Source of the DNA: an uncultured Dehalococcoidia bacterium
GTDB lineage: Bacteria > Chloroflexota > Dehalococcoidia > Lucifugimonadales > UBA3495
Assembly (NCBI GenBank): GCA_958296385.1
Contig: OY282494.1
Span: 2,558,981 to 2,622,980, forward strand
Reading direction: 5' to 3'
DNA length: 64,000 nucleotides
Each line of letters opens with the position of its first letter. The stretch's first letter is position 1. Below the pieces are notes generated by a model. That model searched no databases. It saw nothing but the letters and a program-made list of their open reading frames with translations, and was not told the origin of the DNA. Made by a program: the position numbers and the translations under genes. This document shows positions 32,977 through 41,041 of this stretch, piece after piece.

Positions 32977-34011
32977 ATGCGATTCGGTTCCTTTGTTTTT
33001 CCGGTCAGCCACCGTCCGGACGACGATTCGGCGGTGATTGACAGCACGCTTGATGAGATTCTGCTTGCCGAGGCAATCGGGATGCACTCGGTATGGCTCA
33101 CCGAGCATCATTTTGACGGGGCCGCCGCCCACGCTGATCCGGTGGTGCTGGGGGCCGCCATCGCCGCCCGCACCAGCCGTCTCAAAATCGGGTTTGCCGT
33201 GGTGGAGTTGGCCTTTCACCACCCGGTGCGGCTGGCGGTGCAAACGTCGCTGCTGGACAACCTGAGCCACGGGCGGCTGATTGTCGGCCTGGGGCGCGGC
33301 TCGGCGTACAACCACTACGAGTACCTGGGGTTTGGCATCACGATGGAGGAGGGCATCGCCCGGCTGGACGAGGCGGAGCGGCTGCTGGTGGCCGCCTGGA
33401 CGGGGCAAGACCTGTCCCATCGGGGCGAACACTGGAACGTGGAGTTTCCGATGCTGCGCCCCCGCCCGTACCAAAAGCCGCACCCGCCGCTGATTCGCGC
33501 CTGCATCAGCGAGGCATCAGTAGTCAACATGGCCAAAATCGGGCGCCCGATAATGATCGGCATACAAACGCTGGACACGCTGCAACACCGCCTGCGACGT
33601 TACCGGGAGACGATGCTGGAATCCGGCGGCACCGAACAAGACGCCGAGGCCGCGCTGGAGCAGTGCTGGGCATCGCGCGACCTGTTCGTAGCCGACAGCT
33701 ACGACGAGGCCCGTGAAATAGCAGAGGCCGGCTTCGAGCGCGAACGCACCCACTTCCGTCAAGCCCGCGAAATGTACAACCCCGGCGGATTCCCACCCCC
33801 TGACCCCAACCGCCCCCTGCCCGCCGGCGAAAGCCTGGAACACGCATTCATAATGGGCACGCCAACCCAGGTAGCCGAACAAGTAGCCGCCATGCGCGAC
33901 ATCGGGGTGCGCAACCTGATGCTAAAGCTGAACGTAGGCGAGATGGACACAAACCAAGTGCAAAAATCCATGAGTCTGTTTGGGGAGCAGGTAATGCCGC
34001 ATTTCGCGTAG
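32977..34011 (+). CDS. LLM-class flavin-dependent oxidoreductase
   Basis: 344 residues behind GAGG; a TATAAT lies at 32929-32934. Luciferase-like barrel: MRFGSFVFPVSHRPDDDSAV, GMHSVWLTEHHFDG, RLKIGFAVVELAFHHPVRLA, LLDNLSHGRLIVGLGRGSAYN, KPHPPLIRACISE. The EHH and the FMN-type layout put it near alkanal monooxygenase-like enzymes, though substrate is unknown. Its last 25 codons are duplicated 400 bases downstream as a gene fragment. Confidence 0.9.
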   Translation: MRFGSFVFPVSHRPDDDSAVIDSTLDEILLAEAIGMHSVWLTEHHFDGAAAHADPVVLGAAIAARTSRLKIGFAVVELAFHHPVRLAVQTSLLDNLSHGRLIVGLGRGSAYNHYEYLGFGITMEEGIARLDEAERLLVAAWTGQDLSHRGEHWNVEFPMLRPRPYQKPHPPLIRACISEASVVNMAKIGRPIMIGIQTLDTLQHRLRRYRETMLESGGTEQDAEAALEQCWASRDLFVADSYDEAREIAEAGFERERTHFRQAREMYNPGGFPPPDPNRPLPAGESLEHAFIMGTPTQVAEQVAAMRDIGVRNLMLKLNVGEMDTNQVQKSMSLFGEQVMPHFA

Positions 34012-34110
34012 CCCAGACTGCGTATCCTTGACAGCGAATAAAGGGCGAATGTAGCCTGTGGTTGCGGCTGGTAGCCTTGCGGCATCCGCCGTTGCGCCGG
34101 GAGATTACCT

Positions 34111-34395
34111 ATGGACGCCCCCATCGCCATTGCCATCGCCATTGCCACCGGAGCCGGTGTCGGCATCACACTGATAGTGCTGCTGGTCAGAGGCAGCTTT
34201 ATGCTGGGCAGTATGTCTAACAAGGTTGACAACGTGGACGAAAAAATCGGCGCCCTCGACAAAAAGGTTGACGGGCTGGCCGGCGAGATAGCCACGTTGC
34301 GCTCGGAAGTCCAGCAAAGCAACCGGGTACTGGCGGCGCTGGCCAATCATGCCCACGACACCGACGGACGAATCATCTTTACAGTTCCGCAGTAA
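34111..34395 (+). CDS. Small membrane-anchored coiled-coil protein, short paralogue
   Basis: 94 residues behind GGGAG. An N-terminal transmembrane helix (IAIAIAIATGAGVGITLIVL) leads through RGSFMLGS to a short heptad helix (KVDNVDEKIGALDKKVDGL) and a conserved end (SEVQQSNRVLAALANHAHDT then DGRIIFTVPQ). The neighbour at 34619 has the same ends but a much longer coil. The topology suggests a membrane-tethered rod with a small C-terminal cap. No known family. Confidence 0.68.
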   Translation: MDAPIAIAIAIATGAGVGITLIVLLVRGSFMLGSMSNKVDNVDEKIGALDKKVDGLAGEIATLRSEVQQSNRVLAALANHAHDTDGRIIFTVPQ

Positions 34396-34404
34396 GGCAG
34401 TAAG
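34389..34404. repeat. 2 x 8-bp tandem repeat duplicating a stop codon
   Basis: GCAGTAAG occurs twice (34389-34396, 34397-34404); the TAA of the first copy ends the 34111 gene. Confidence 0.7.
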
Positions 34405-34407
34405 TCG

Positions 34408-34485
34408 GTGGGCCAGATTGATAAGCACCGAGCGCAAAAATCCATGCGCCTGTTCGGTGAGCAGGTGGCACCGTATTTCGCGTAA
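34408..34485 (+). pseudogene. Fragment of the LLM gene (last 25 codons)
   Basis: Translates as VGQIDKHRAQKSMRLFGEQV then APYFA-stop, matching the end of the 32977 protein (VGEMDTNQVQKSMSLFGEQV then MPHFA-stop) at the same relative position to the following small membrane gene. It is left over from a segmental duplication of 33934-34395; it has no start and no upstream coding part. Confidence 0.85.
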
Positions 34486-34618
34486 CCCCGACTGCGCCCG
34501 GAAAACCATTGCTGCCGGTTTTCGGGTGAATATCCTTGACAGCGAATAAAGGGCGAATGTAGCCTACGGTTGCGGCCGGTAGCCTTGAGGCATCCGCCGT
34601 TACGCCGGGAGATTACTT

Positions 34619-35083
34619 ATGGACGCCCCTATCGCCATTGCCATCGCCACCGTAGCCGGTGTCAGCATCACCCTGATAGTGATGCTGGTCAGAGGCAGCT
34701 TTATGCTGGGCAGCCTGTCTAACAAAGTGGACAACCTGGACATAAGGGTTGTCGCCCTGGACAACAAGGTTGACCGGCTGGACGAAAAGGTTGACCGGCT
34801 GGACGAAAAAATTGACGCTAAGATTGACGCGCTGGACGAAAAGGTTGACGCTAAGATTGACGCGCTGGACAGAAAATTTGACGCGAAGTTTGACGCGTTG
34901 GACAGAAAGTTTGACGCGAAAATTGACGCGCTGGCCGATAGAGTTGACTCGAAGTTTGACCGGATGGCCGACGATATGGCCGCGTTGCGCGCGGAAATTC
35001 AGCAAAGCAACCGGACGCTGGCAGCGCTGGCCAATCATGGCCACGACGCTGACGGGCGCATCGTCTTTACAATTCCGCAGTAA
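34619..35083 (+). CDS. Membrane-anchored coiled-coil protein with 7- then 11-residue repeats, long paralogue
   Basis: 154 residues behind GGGAG. The N-terminal membrane helix and C-terminal cap match the 34111 protein. Between them the rod has three heptads of LDxKVDR type (residues 40-60) followed by five 11-residue units of LDEKIDAKIDA type (61-71, 72-82, 83-93, 94-104, 105-115). The paralogue lacks the 11-mers, so the rod grew by repeat expansion after duplication. The upstream ~90 bases are also duplicated. Function unknown. Confidence 0.7.
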   Translation: MDAPIAIAIATVAGVSITLIVMLVRGSFMLGSLSNKVDNLDIRVVALDNKVDRLDEKVDRLDEKIDAKIDALDEKVDAKIDALDRKFDAKFDALDRKFDAKIDALADRVDSKFDRMADDMAALRAEIQQSNRTLAALANHGHDADGRIVFTIPQ

Positions 35084-35291
35084 GCCGGCTGCTGTCCTGG
35101 GGGCGCCGACGTGCGTAATCCGATACTCAAATTGGGCAGGGGCAATGTTTGTGGTTACGCCGTCTGGTGACTTGGGAATTGTGGAACTCTGTTTTGAGCG
35201 TTGTCATTGCTGAGCGTCCCCGATTGGAATGGCCAAGGTCAAGACGCAGTAACCGATGCTCCACAACACGATTTATGCTGGAGGTAATTTT

Positions 35292-36215
35292 ATGACTGCT
35301 AGCCGCGATTTGCCGAGCCGGGATGAGGTGCTGGGGTATTTGAGGGATGACGTGAACTGGGGGCGGTGGGGGGTTGATGACCAGATGGGGGCGGTCAATA
35401 TGGTTGACGATGCCAAGCGGCTGCGGGCGGCCGGGCTGGTCAGGAGCGGGCGGGCGGTTTCGCTGAGCCGGGAGTTTCCGGTGACGCCGGCGCCTAACAA
35501 TCCTACGCCGGCCATCCACTATATGCGCAAGGGGCCGCGGGAGCCGGGCGGCGGTATGTCCACCGACTACTACGGCATCTCGTATCACGGCACCGCCACC
35601 ACGCACCTGGACGCGCTGTGCCACGTGTGGGACCACAACGGGATGTGGAACGGCAAGGACCCTAACGAGATGATTCAGTTTGACGGCGCCAAGTACGGCT
35701 CGGTGGAACACTGGAAGGAGGGTATCATCACGCGGGGCGTGCTGCTGGACGTGCCGCGACACCGGGGCAGCGACTACGTGACTCAGGATACGCCCGTCCA
35801 CGGCTGGGAGCTGCAAGACATTTGCGATGCTCAGGGCGTGCAGATGGAGCCGGGCGACGCGCTGATTGTGTACAGCGGCCGGGAGAAGTGGAACGCCGAC
35901 GGCAATCCGGTCTGGGGCGGCGACCCGACTTTGCGCCCCGGCCTGCACGCCTCGTGCCTGAAGTTTATCCGGCAGAGCGATTGCTGCGTGCTGGTGTGGG
36001 ACATGATGGACCATACTCCCAACGGGTATGACTTGCCCTGGTCGGTGCACGGCAGCATCTTTGCCTACGGCATCGGCCTGCTGGACAACGCCCTGCTGCA
36101 ACCGCTGGCCGAAGCCTGCGCGGAGGCGGGGCGCTACGAGTTCATGCTCACCATCAACCCGCTGCGCGTCGTTGGCGGCACCGGCTCCCCGGTCAACCCG
36201 GTGGCGATACTGTAA
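35292..36215 (+). CDS. Cyclase family protein (kynurenine formamidase-like metal hydrolase)
   Basis: 307 residues from ATG 35292 behind GGAGG. The metal-binding signature ISYHGTATTHLDALCHVWD matches HxGTHxDxxxH of the cyclase/KynB family; RGVLLDVPRHRG, LQDICDAQGVQMEPGDALIV and FAYGIGLLDNALLQPLAEAC follow. Members open amide or lactone bonds (for example N-formylkynurenine, isatin, polyketide lactones). Its substrate is unknown. Last gene of the catabolic block. Confidence 0.9.
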   Translation: MTASRDLPSRDEVLGYLRDDVNWGRWGVDDQMGAVNMVDDAKRLRAAGLVRSGRAVSLSREFPVTPAPNNPTPAIHYMRKGPREPGGGMSTDYYGISYHGTATTHLDALCHVWDHNGMWNGKDPNEMIQFDGAKYGSVEHWKEGIITRGVLLDVPRHRGSDYVTQDTPVHGWELQDICDAQGVQMEPGDALIVYSGREKWNADGNPVWGGDPTLRPGLHASCLKFIRQSDCCVLVWDMMDHTPNGYDLPWSVHGSIFAYGIGLLDNALLQPLAEACAEAGRYEFMLTINPLRVVGGTGSPVNPVAIL

Positions 36216-36570
36216 GTTCCGCTACGGCGGCGGCCGGTATGCCTACCCTCCTGGGACGGGTGCAGGCGCTGGTCGCCGCCGGCCGCTGAGACAAAAGCCG
36301 CCACGGCGAGTTCCGGCGCAATACCCGAGATTGCGCCGATGCTGATGGAGGCGGTGGACGTTGTGCCGGTGGTTAAGCCCTGGCGTCCCTCGGAGCAGGA
36401 GGCGGAATGGAAGGCCAAACGGCCGGCCACCGCGCAGCCGGCTAACTGAGCTCTGCGTCCCGCTTGTCCGAGGCGATAGTGTAATGTAAGATGGCGATGG
36501 CCCTCATCCCCATCTCCCTGAGGGGGGGAGGCTTGGGCATCAGGGCAACAACCGCAACGGAGATTTAGAA
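36216..36570. other. Intergenic region without a supportable gene
   Basis: About 355 bases between the cyclase and GIY-YIG genes. A frame ending near 36450 (…MLMEAVDVVPVVKPW…) is open but has no ribosome site and no recognisable family; it may be a decayed gene end. A short GC hairpin lies near 36500-36530. Otherwise nothing seen. Confidence 0.45.
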
Positions 36571-37335
36571 ATGTCCAGAGACAGCTTTCCCCAAGAAGTC
36601 ATCCAGCAGTTGAAGTGGTACGTATATCGACTCATCGACCCGCGCAACGGCGAAACTTTCTACGTGGGCAAAGGACAGGGAAATCGAATTTTCGATCATG
36701 TCAAAGTCAAAGGGGTTATCGGTAGTGGTTCTGGCGAAGTTTCAGACCCCAAAATAGCGCGCATAAAGGACATTCGTGCTGCCGGTCTTGAGGTGTCGCA
36801 CGTAATTCATCGGCATGGGTTGGCTTCTTCATCAGTTGCAGAGCAAGTGGAAGCGGCGCTGATCGATGCTTACCCGGGCTTGACCAACCAGCAGGCGGGG
36901 AAAGGTTCCAGGGATTACGGCTGCCGGCACGCAGAAGAAATTATTGCGGAGTTCGAGGCCGAGGAGTTTGAAGTTAAGGAGCCGTTGATGGTCATTACCA
37001 TCAACAACAACTACTACGACAGAAACTCAGTTTATGACGCGGTGCGTTCTGCATGGAAGGTCAACCCCCAAAGAGCTCAAGAGCACAAACTAGTTCTCGC
37101 CAGCCGCGAAGGAATAATATTCGGAGCCTTTCGCCCAGACCAACCGTGGATCGCAGCTACTCCGGCCAATTTTCCTGGGCTTGTGGGCCAATGGGACCAA
37201 GGCAGGTGGGGATTCAACGGGAAAGAAGCTGAAGAAGAGGTTTGGAACTATTACTTTAGGAAACGAGTGCCGGAGCGTTATCGGAAGAAGGGCGCCCAAA
37301 ACCCCGTTAAGTACTGCAATCCCAACGACACATAA
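36571..37335 (+). CDS. GIY-YIG nuclease-fold protein (LEM-3-like)
   Basis: 254 residues with GGAG nine bases upstream. N-terminal domain: YVYRLIDPRNGETFYVGKGQ then GNRIFDHVK, the GIY-YIG motif as in LEM-3-type and related nucleases (Y-V-Y ... Y-V-G), with VEAALIDAYPGLTNQQAGKG supplying the conserved Glu and Asn. The C-terminal half (from ~140: MVITINNNYYDRNSVYDAVR, LVASREGIIFGAFRPDQPWI-like, RYRKKGAQNPVKYCNP) is a separate domain, possibly substrate-recognising, of a kind seen in some bacterial GIY-YIG proteins. Base composition is lower in GC than both neighbours, so transfer is likely. Role unknown. Confidence 0.8.
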   Translation: MSRDSFPQEVIQQLKWYVYRLIDPRNGETFYVGKGQGNRIFDHVKVKGVIGSGSGEVSDPKIARIKDIRAAGLEVSHVIHRHGLASSSVAEQVEAALIDAYPGLTNQQAGKGSRDYGCRHAEEIIAEFEAEEFEVKEPLMVITINNNYYDRNSVYDAVRSAWKVNPQRAQEHKLVLASREGIIFGAFRPDQPWIAATPANFPGLVGQWDQGRWGFNGKEAEEEVWNYYFRKRVPERYRKKGAQNPVKYCNPNDT

Positions 37336-37394
37336 CCCTGGCTAAAGCCGAACTTCGCCGCCTCAGACCGTCGTTCCATACGTGGGCGCAGGTT

Positions 37395-38600
37395 CTACCC
37401 TCGTTTGTCGGACACTATTCGTCCCTCTTTCAGCACCAGTTGGAGTTGGCGCAGGTTGTTGATGTTGTCCAGGGGGTTGGCGGATACGGCTATTAAGTCG
37501 GCCAGTTTGCCGGGTTCTATGGTGCCCAGGGTGTCGCTTACGCCGCAGAGGGCGGCGGCTTGGCGGGTGGCGGCTTGCAGGGTTTGCCAGGGGGTGGCGC
37601 CGTCGCGCACCCATAGTCCCATTTCCAGCAGGGCGGCCTCGCGCAGGGGGCGGATGTCGGAGCCCAGGGCCATTGGTACGCCGGCGTCCAGCGCGCGGCG
37701 GAACCATTGGGCGTGTTCGCCGGCGGCGGCATCGGCCCGGCATTGCAACTCGGCGGCGATGTTGCGCTCGGCCAGCCAGCGCTGCTCGTATTCGTTCTGC
37801 GCCTGTCCCTCGGTTAGATGCGAGATGGCCAGGGTGGGGACGTACCAGGTCTGCGATTCGGCCAGCATTGAGATGCACTCGTCGTCCATAATGTAGCCGT
37901 GTTCCACGGTGTGCGCGCCGAGGCGAACCGCCGACTTGACCGCATCCGGGTTGGCGGCGTGGGCCATCACGGGGAACTCGCGCTGGCGGGCGATGGCGAA
38001 GGCGGCGGCCAGTTCGTCCTCCAATAGGAACGAATGCCAGTGCCGGTCCCAATCGGGGCCCATAATGCCGCCGGTGAGGTTGAGCTTGATGTGGTCAACG
38101 CCGTGCTTGATTTGCTCGCGGATGGCCTGCACGAAACCGTAAGGGCCGTCGCACTCCCGGGCCTGGCCGGATGTCAGGAAGTGGCCTCCGGTGGTGGTTA
38201 GAAAGTAGCCGGAGGCGAACACTCTGGGGCCGACGACACCGCCGGCGGCAAAGGCATTTTTCCAGGCTACGTCCATAAAGTGGGCCGCGCCGCCGCAGCG
38301 CACCGAGGTTACGCCGCCCTCGGTGAGGGCCAGCGACAGTTGGCGGCCAAAGTTGGCCGTTTCCTGCGCTGCGGTCATGCCCGGCGGCACCGGGTACTCC
38401 GGGTGTACGTGTACATCCCACAGCCCCGGCAGCAGAAAAGCGCCGCGCAAATCTACGACCTGCGTACCCGGCTTTGCCGGCTCCGGGCGGGCATCGTCAA
38501 TCTCGACGATGCGGCCGTCGTCAATGACAACGCGGGCGTCGGCGATTACGCCGGGGTGAACGCAGTCGATAAGGTTGGCGTTGGTGAGGATTAGCGACAA
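37395..38600 (-). CDS. Metal-dependent amidohydrolase family protein
   Basis: 401 residues from TTG 38600, which has GGAG eight bases upstream and gives MSLILTNANLID; an ATG at 38660 adds an unlikely Pro/Cys-rich lead. Metal-site residues: HVHPE after LPGLWD, a Lys in HIKLNLTGG, MAHAANPD, VEHGYIMDDE and the Asp of MALGSDIRPL. This is the imidazolonepropionase/prolidase-like branch of the amidohydrolase superfamily. Substrate unknown. The catalytic set is complete. Confidence 0.88.
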   Translation of the reverse strand: MSLILTNANLIDCVHPGVIADARVVIDDGRIVEIDDARPEPAKPGTQVVDLRGAFLLPGLWDVHVHPEYPVPPGMTAAQETANFGRQLSLALTEGGVTSVRCGGAAHFMDVAWKNAFAAGGVVGPRVFASGYFLTTTGGHFLTSGQARECDGPYGFVQAIREQIKHGVDHIKLNLTGGIMGPDWDRHWHSFLLEDELAAAFAIARQREFPVMAHAANPDAVKSAVRLGAHTVEHGYIMDDECISMLAESQTWYVPTLAISHLTEGQAQNEYEQRWLAERNIAAELQCRADAAAGEHAQWFRRALDAGVPMALGSDIRPLREAALLEMGLWVRDGATPWQTLQAATRQAAALCGVSDTLGTIEPGKLADLIAVSANPLDNINNLRQLQLVLKEGRIVSDKRG

Positions 38601-38742
38601 AGTGGCATCTCCGGGGCAATGTGGGGCGCAGATAGCTGGCCGGGAACGGGCGGGCGTCATTATACATACGCCAATCGCACCCGGCTATGCTGCTATTCCC
38701 AGGGGCAGCGGGCCGTTTTAGCGGTTTAGTGAACCCGCCATC

Positions 38743-38762
38743 ATTCTCCGCTGCGCTCAGAA
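38743..38762. repeat. Half-copy of the 106-bp palindromic element
   Basis: TTCTCCGCTGCGCTCAGAAT matches one arm of the palindromic element with one change; the other arm is missing. Confidence 0.65.
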
Positions 38763-38884
38763 TCGCAGCGGGGGCGCGCGGGGCGGGCGCAGTGCGGCGG
38801 AGTTGGGCAATCGTTTCATCAGGTAACCTCCTGGTATCGGGCGGGTGTCGTATCGGGCTATCGGTATCGGGCAGTGGGTTTGGT

Positions 38885-39303
38885 TGGTTTGGTGTTGGTG
38901 TCGGAGATTCAAGTCGTTGTCAGCCCTACGGCCGGAGGTTGGTACGCAACTATTTTGGACCTTCATTTTACGTGTCCTACCCTTTTTAGGGGGCTGCACG
39001 CGGGCTGAAGCTCGATACCCAGCGGAGGCAGCCCGCGCCGTGGAAGCGGGGTCGGGACTACCCTTGCCGATTGCGATTTTTGCTGACTGGCCGTTTTTGA
39101 CTTGAATCTCCGGCGGTTGTGCTAGCGGTGTAGTGTCCCCGATTCCCCAAGAGCGTCCTCTGGCTGGGAGCGGGGGTTGGTTGATTTGCCCGATGGATGC
39201 ATATTACACGAACGGGTGTACCGTTTGGCAATAGGGGGGTGTCATTGATTTTTTGGATTTGGGGGGTGACGCTGGGGGAAATCATTTCCCCCAGACCCCC
39301 TCG
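38885..39303 (+). repeat. ~420-bp structured intergenic element, copy A
   Basis: Matches 54702-55134 in the same orientation along its whole length. Conserved pieces: a block at 38898-38958, a 9-bp stem CGCGGGCTG (around 39000) with CAGCCCGCG (around 39029-39037), a block at 39050-39130, a TACAC/GTGTA hairpin at 39206-39221, and a 23-base palindrome CTGGGGGAAAT-C-mirror at 39272-39294. No shared reading frame is plausible. It lies between the divergent amidohydrolase and DUF1015 genes. Confidence 0.88.
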
Positions 39304-39381
39304 GTGTGTGTCTTTGGGGGCAAGGGGGCTGCGGCGGCGTCGGGATTCAGCGTTGCGATTAGAATGACGGCGGGGGTAAAG

Positions 39382-39390
39382 TGCTATCAT
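39382..39390 (+). promoter_or_regulatory. Extended -10 promoter of the DUF1015 gene
   Basis: TGC-TATCAT (39382-39390), about 70 bases before the ATG at 39460; no clear -35 box. Confidence 0.45.
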
Positions 39391-39459
39391 TAGCCGGCGT
39401 TTTGCGCGGGCCGGTGTGCATCGGTGCGCGCGCGCGATACATCTTAATTGGAGAGCTTT

Positions 39460-40761
39460 ATGGCCATCCTGCGCCCGTTTCGCGGCTGCCGATTCAATCC
39501 TGACGTCGTTGGCGACTTGTCCGCCGTCGTTTGCCCGCCCTACGATATGATTGGGGCGGAGCTGAAAGCTGAGCTGCAACAGCGCAGCGAGTACAATGCG
39601 GTGCATCTGGAGGGCGGGGAGCAGCCTGACCCGGTTGACCCGCAGGCGGGTTACCGGCAGGCGGCCCGGCTTTTTGAGCAGTGGCTGGGCGACGGCGCGC
39701 TGCGGCAGGATGACCGGCCCGGCTTTTATCTGATGCGCCACGCCTATGAGTTTGGCGGCGCGCGCTATCAGCATTTGGGGTTTTTTGCCGACGTGCTGGT
39801 GGAGGATTACGACGCTGGCGCCGTCTTTCCTCACGAGTTCACGCGGGAGCCGGCCGTGCTGGATCGCGTGGCTTTGCTGGACGCTTGCCAGGCTCAGTTC
39901 AGTCCGATAATGTCGCTGTACCAGGACGCCGACGGCGCGTTGCAGTCCTTATTTAAGGGAGTGCTGGCCCGGCAGGCCGACGTTTCGGCAACTACCCCGG
40001 CCGGCGGCAACGCCGATCTGTGGCGCATCGCCGACGCCGCGACGCAGGATGCAATCAGCGATGCCTTTGCCAGCCGGCCGGTCTTTCTGGCCGACGGGCA
40101 TCATCGCTACGAGGCGGCGCTGCGCTACCGGCGCAATCAGCCCGCCGATGTTCAGAACGACCCGGCGGCGGCGTCTAACTACGTGATGATGACGCTGGTG
40201 GAGTTTGACGACCCCGGCCTGCTGCTGCTGCCGTATCACCGCGTGGTGGGCGGGCTTTCCGCAGCGCAACTGGCCGACGTGCGCCAGCGGATGGACGCGC
40301 TGTTTGACGCCCGGCCTTTGTTCGACGCGGGCAATCCGTCCGATGCCGGCAGTCCGTCTGATGTGGTGGCCGAAGTGGCCCGGCTGGGCAGCGACCGCCA
40401 TTGCTTTGCGATGTACGATGCCGACGGCGCGGCCAGCATCCATACGCTGAAACCGGGCGTGGACTGGACGGGCTGGGGTGCGCTGGCCGTTTCGGAGGCG
40501 TGGCTGCTGCAAGAACGTATCCTTGCGCCCGCCCTGGGCGACGCGCTGGGGCGGCACGTTGATTACAGCCCGGACCACGACGCGATTGTGGCGCAGGTTA
40601 AGGGAGGGGCGCAGCAGTTGGCCATCCTGCTCAAGCCATTTCCGCTGGAACCGTTCCGGGAAATAGTCAGCGCCGGCCAGCGGCTGCCGCCCAAGTCCAC
40701 GTTCTTTTACCCCAAACTGCCTACCGGCCTGGTCATCAACCGGCTGTCGGGCGCCATCTGA
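39460..40761 (+). CDS. DUF1015 family protein
   Basis: 433 residues from ATG 39460 with GGAG six bases upstream. Clear DUF1015 marks: PFRGCRFNPDVVGDLSAVVC with CPPYDMI, YNAVHLEGGEQ, and FLADGHHRYEAALRYRR in the middle. The family is widespread in anaerobes and Chloroflexota, often beside serine or phosphoserine genes. It is followed here, across a palindromic element, by a class V aminotransferase, consistent with an amino-acid role. Biochemical function is not fixed. Confidence 0.87.
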   Translation: MAILRPFRGCRFNPDVVGDLSAVVCPPYDMIGAELKAELQQRSEYNAVHLEGGEQPDPVDPQAGYRQAARLFEQWLGDGALRQDDRPGFYLMRHAYEFGGARYQHLGFFADVLVEDYDAGAVFPHEFTREPAVLDRVALLDACQAQFSPIMSLYQDADGALQSLFKGVLARQADVSATTPAGGNADLWRIADAATQDAISDAFASRPVFLADGHHRYEAALRYRRNQPADVQNDPAAASNYVMMTLVEFDDPGLLLLPYHRVVGGLSAAQLADVRQRMDALFDARPLFDAGNPSDAGSPSDVVAEVARLGSDRHCFAMYDADGAASIHTLKPGVDWTGWGALAVSEAWLLQERILAPALGDALGRHVDYSPDHDAIVAQVKGGAQQLAILLKPFPLEPFREIVSAGQRLPPKSTFFYPKLPTGLVINRLSGAI

Positions 40762-40807
40762 ACGCCCTCCCGTCGTAATTTTGCAATACCCTCTGCCATT
40801 GTCTCCC

Positions 40808-40913
40808 TATGTCATTCTGAGCGTAGCGAAGAATCTCGATGGCGTAGGGCAGACTTTGAGGGTAACGCCGCTGCTACGCTGCCGAGATTCTTCGCTACGC
40901 TCAGAATGACATT
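40808..40913. repeat. 106-bp palindromic element, copy 4
   Basis: 30-bp perfect inverted repeats (40809-40838, 40883-40912). Relative to the other copies both arms carry a matching change (GCGTAGCGAA / TTCGCTACGC instead of GCGCAGCGAA / TTCGCTGCGC), so pairing is kept. The centre is oriented as in copy 1. Confidence 0.95.
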
Positions 40914-40974
40914 AGAGAATGTCCAGCGTGTATGCCGGATTCGCTAGGCATAGCGTCTGATTTCGTAAAATCCC

Positions 40975-40983
40975 TGCTATAAT
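40975..40983 (+). promoter_or_regulatory. Extended -10 promoter of the aminotransferase gene
   Basis: TGC-TATAAT at 40975-40983, about 60 bases before the ATG at 41042; no -35 match. Confidence 0.55.
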
Positions 40984-41041
40984 GTACGGCGTTGTGTCAA
41001 AATCAGGCATACCGTTTGCCTGCCTTTCAGGAGTCCTTACG

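Noticed and set aside
36298..36450. Short frame between the cyclase and GIY-YIG genes
   Set aside because: No start, ribosome site or family; kept only as a possible relic in the intergenic entry.
38687..38989. Small proteins read from the ~420-bp element (also 54613-54804), sharing FGVGVGDSSRCQPYGRR
   Set aside because: The similarity is at DNA level over the whole element, including parts with stops; no ribosome site; more likely a non-coding repeat.
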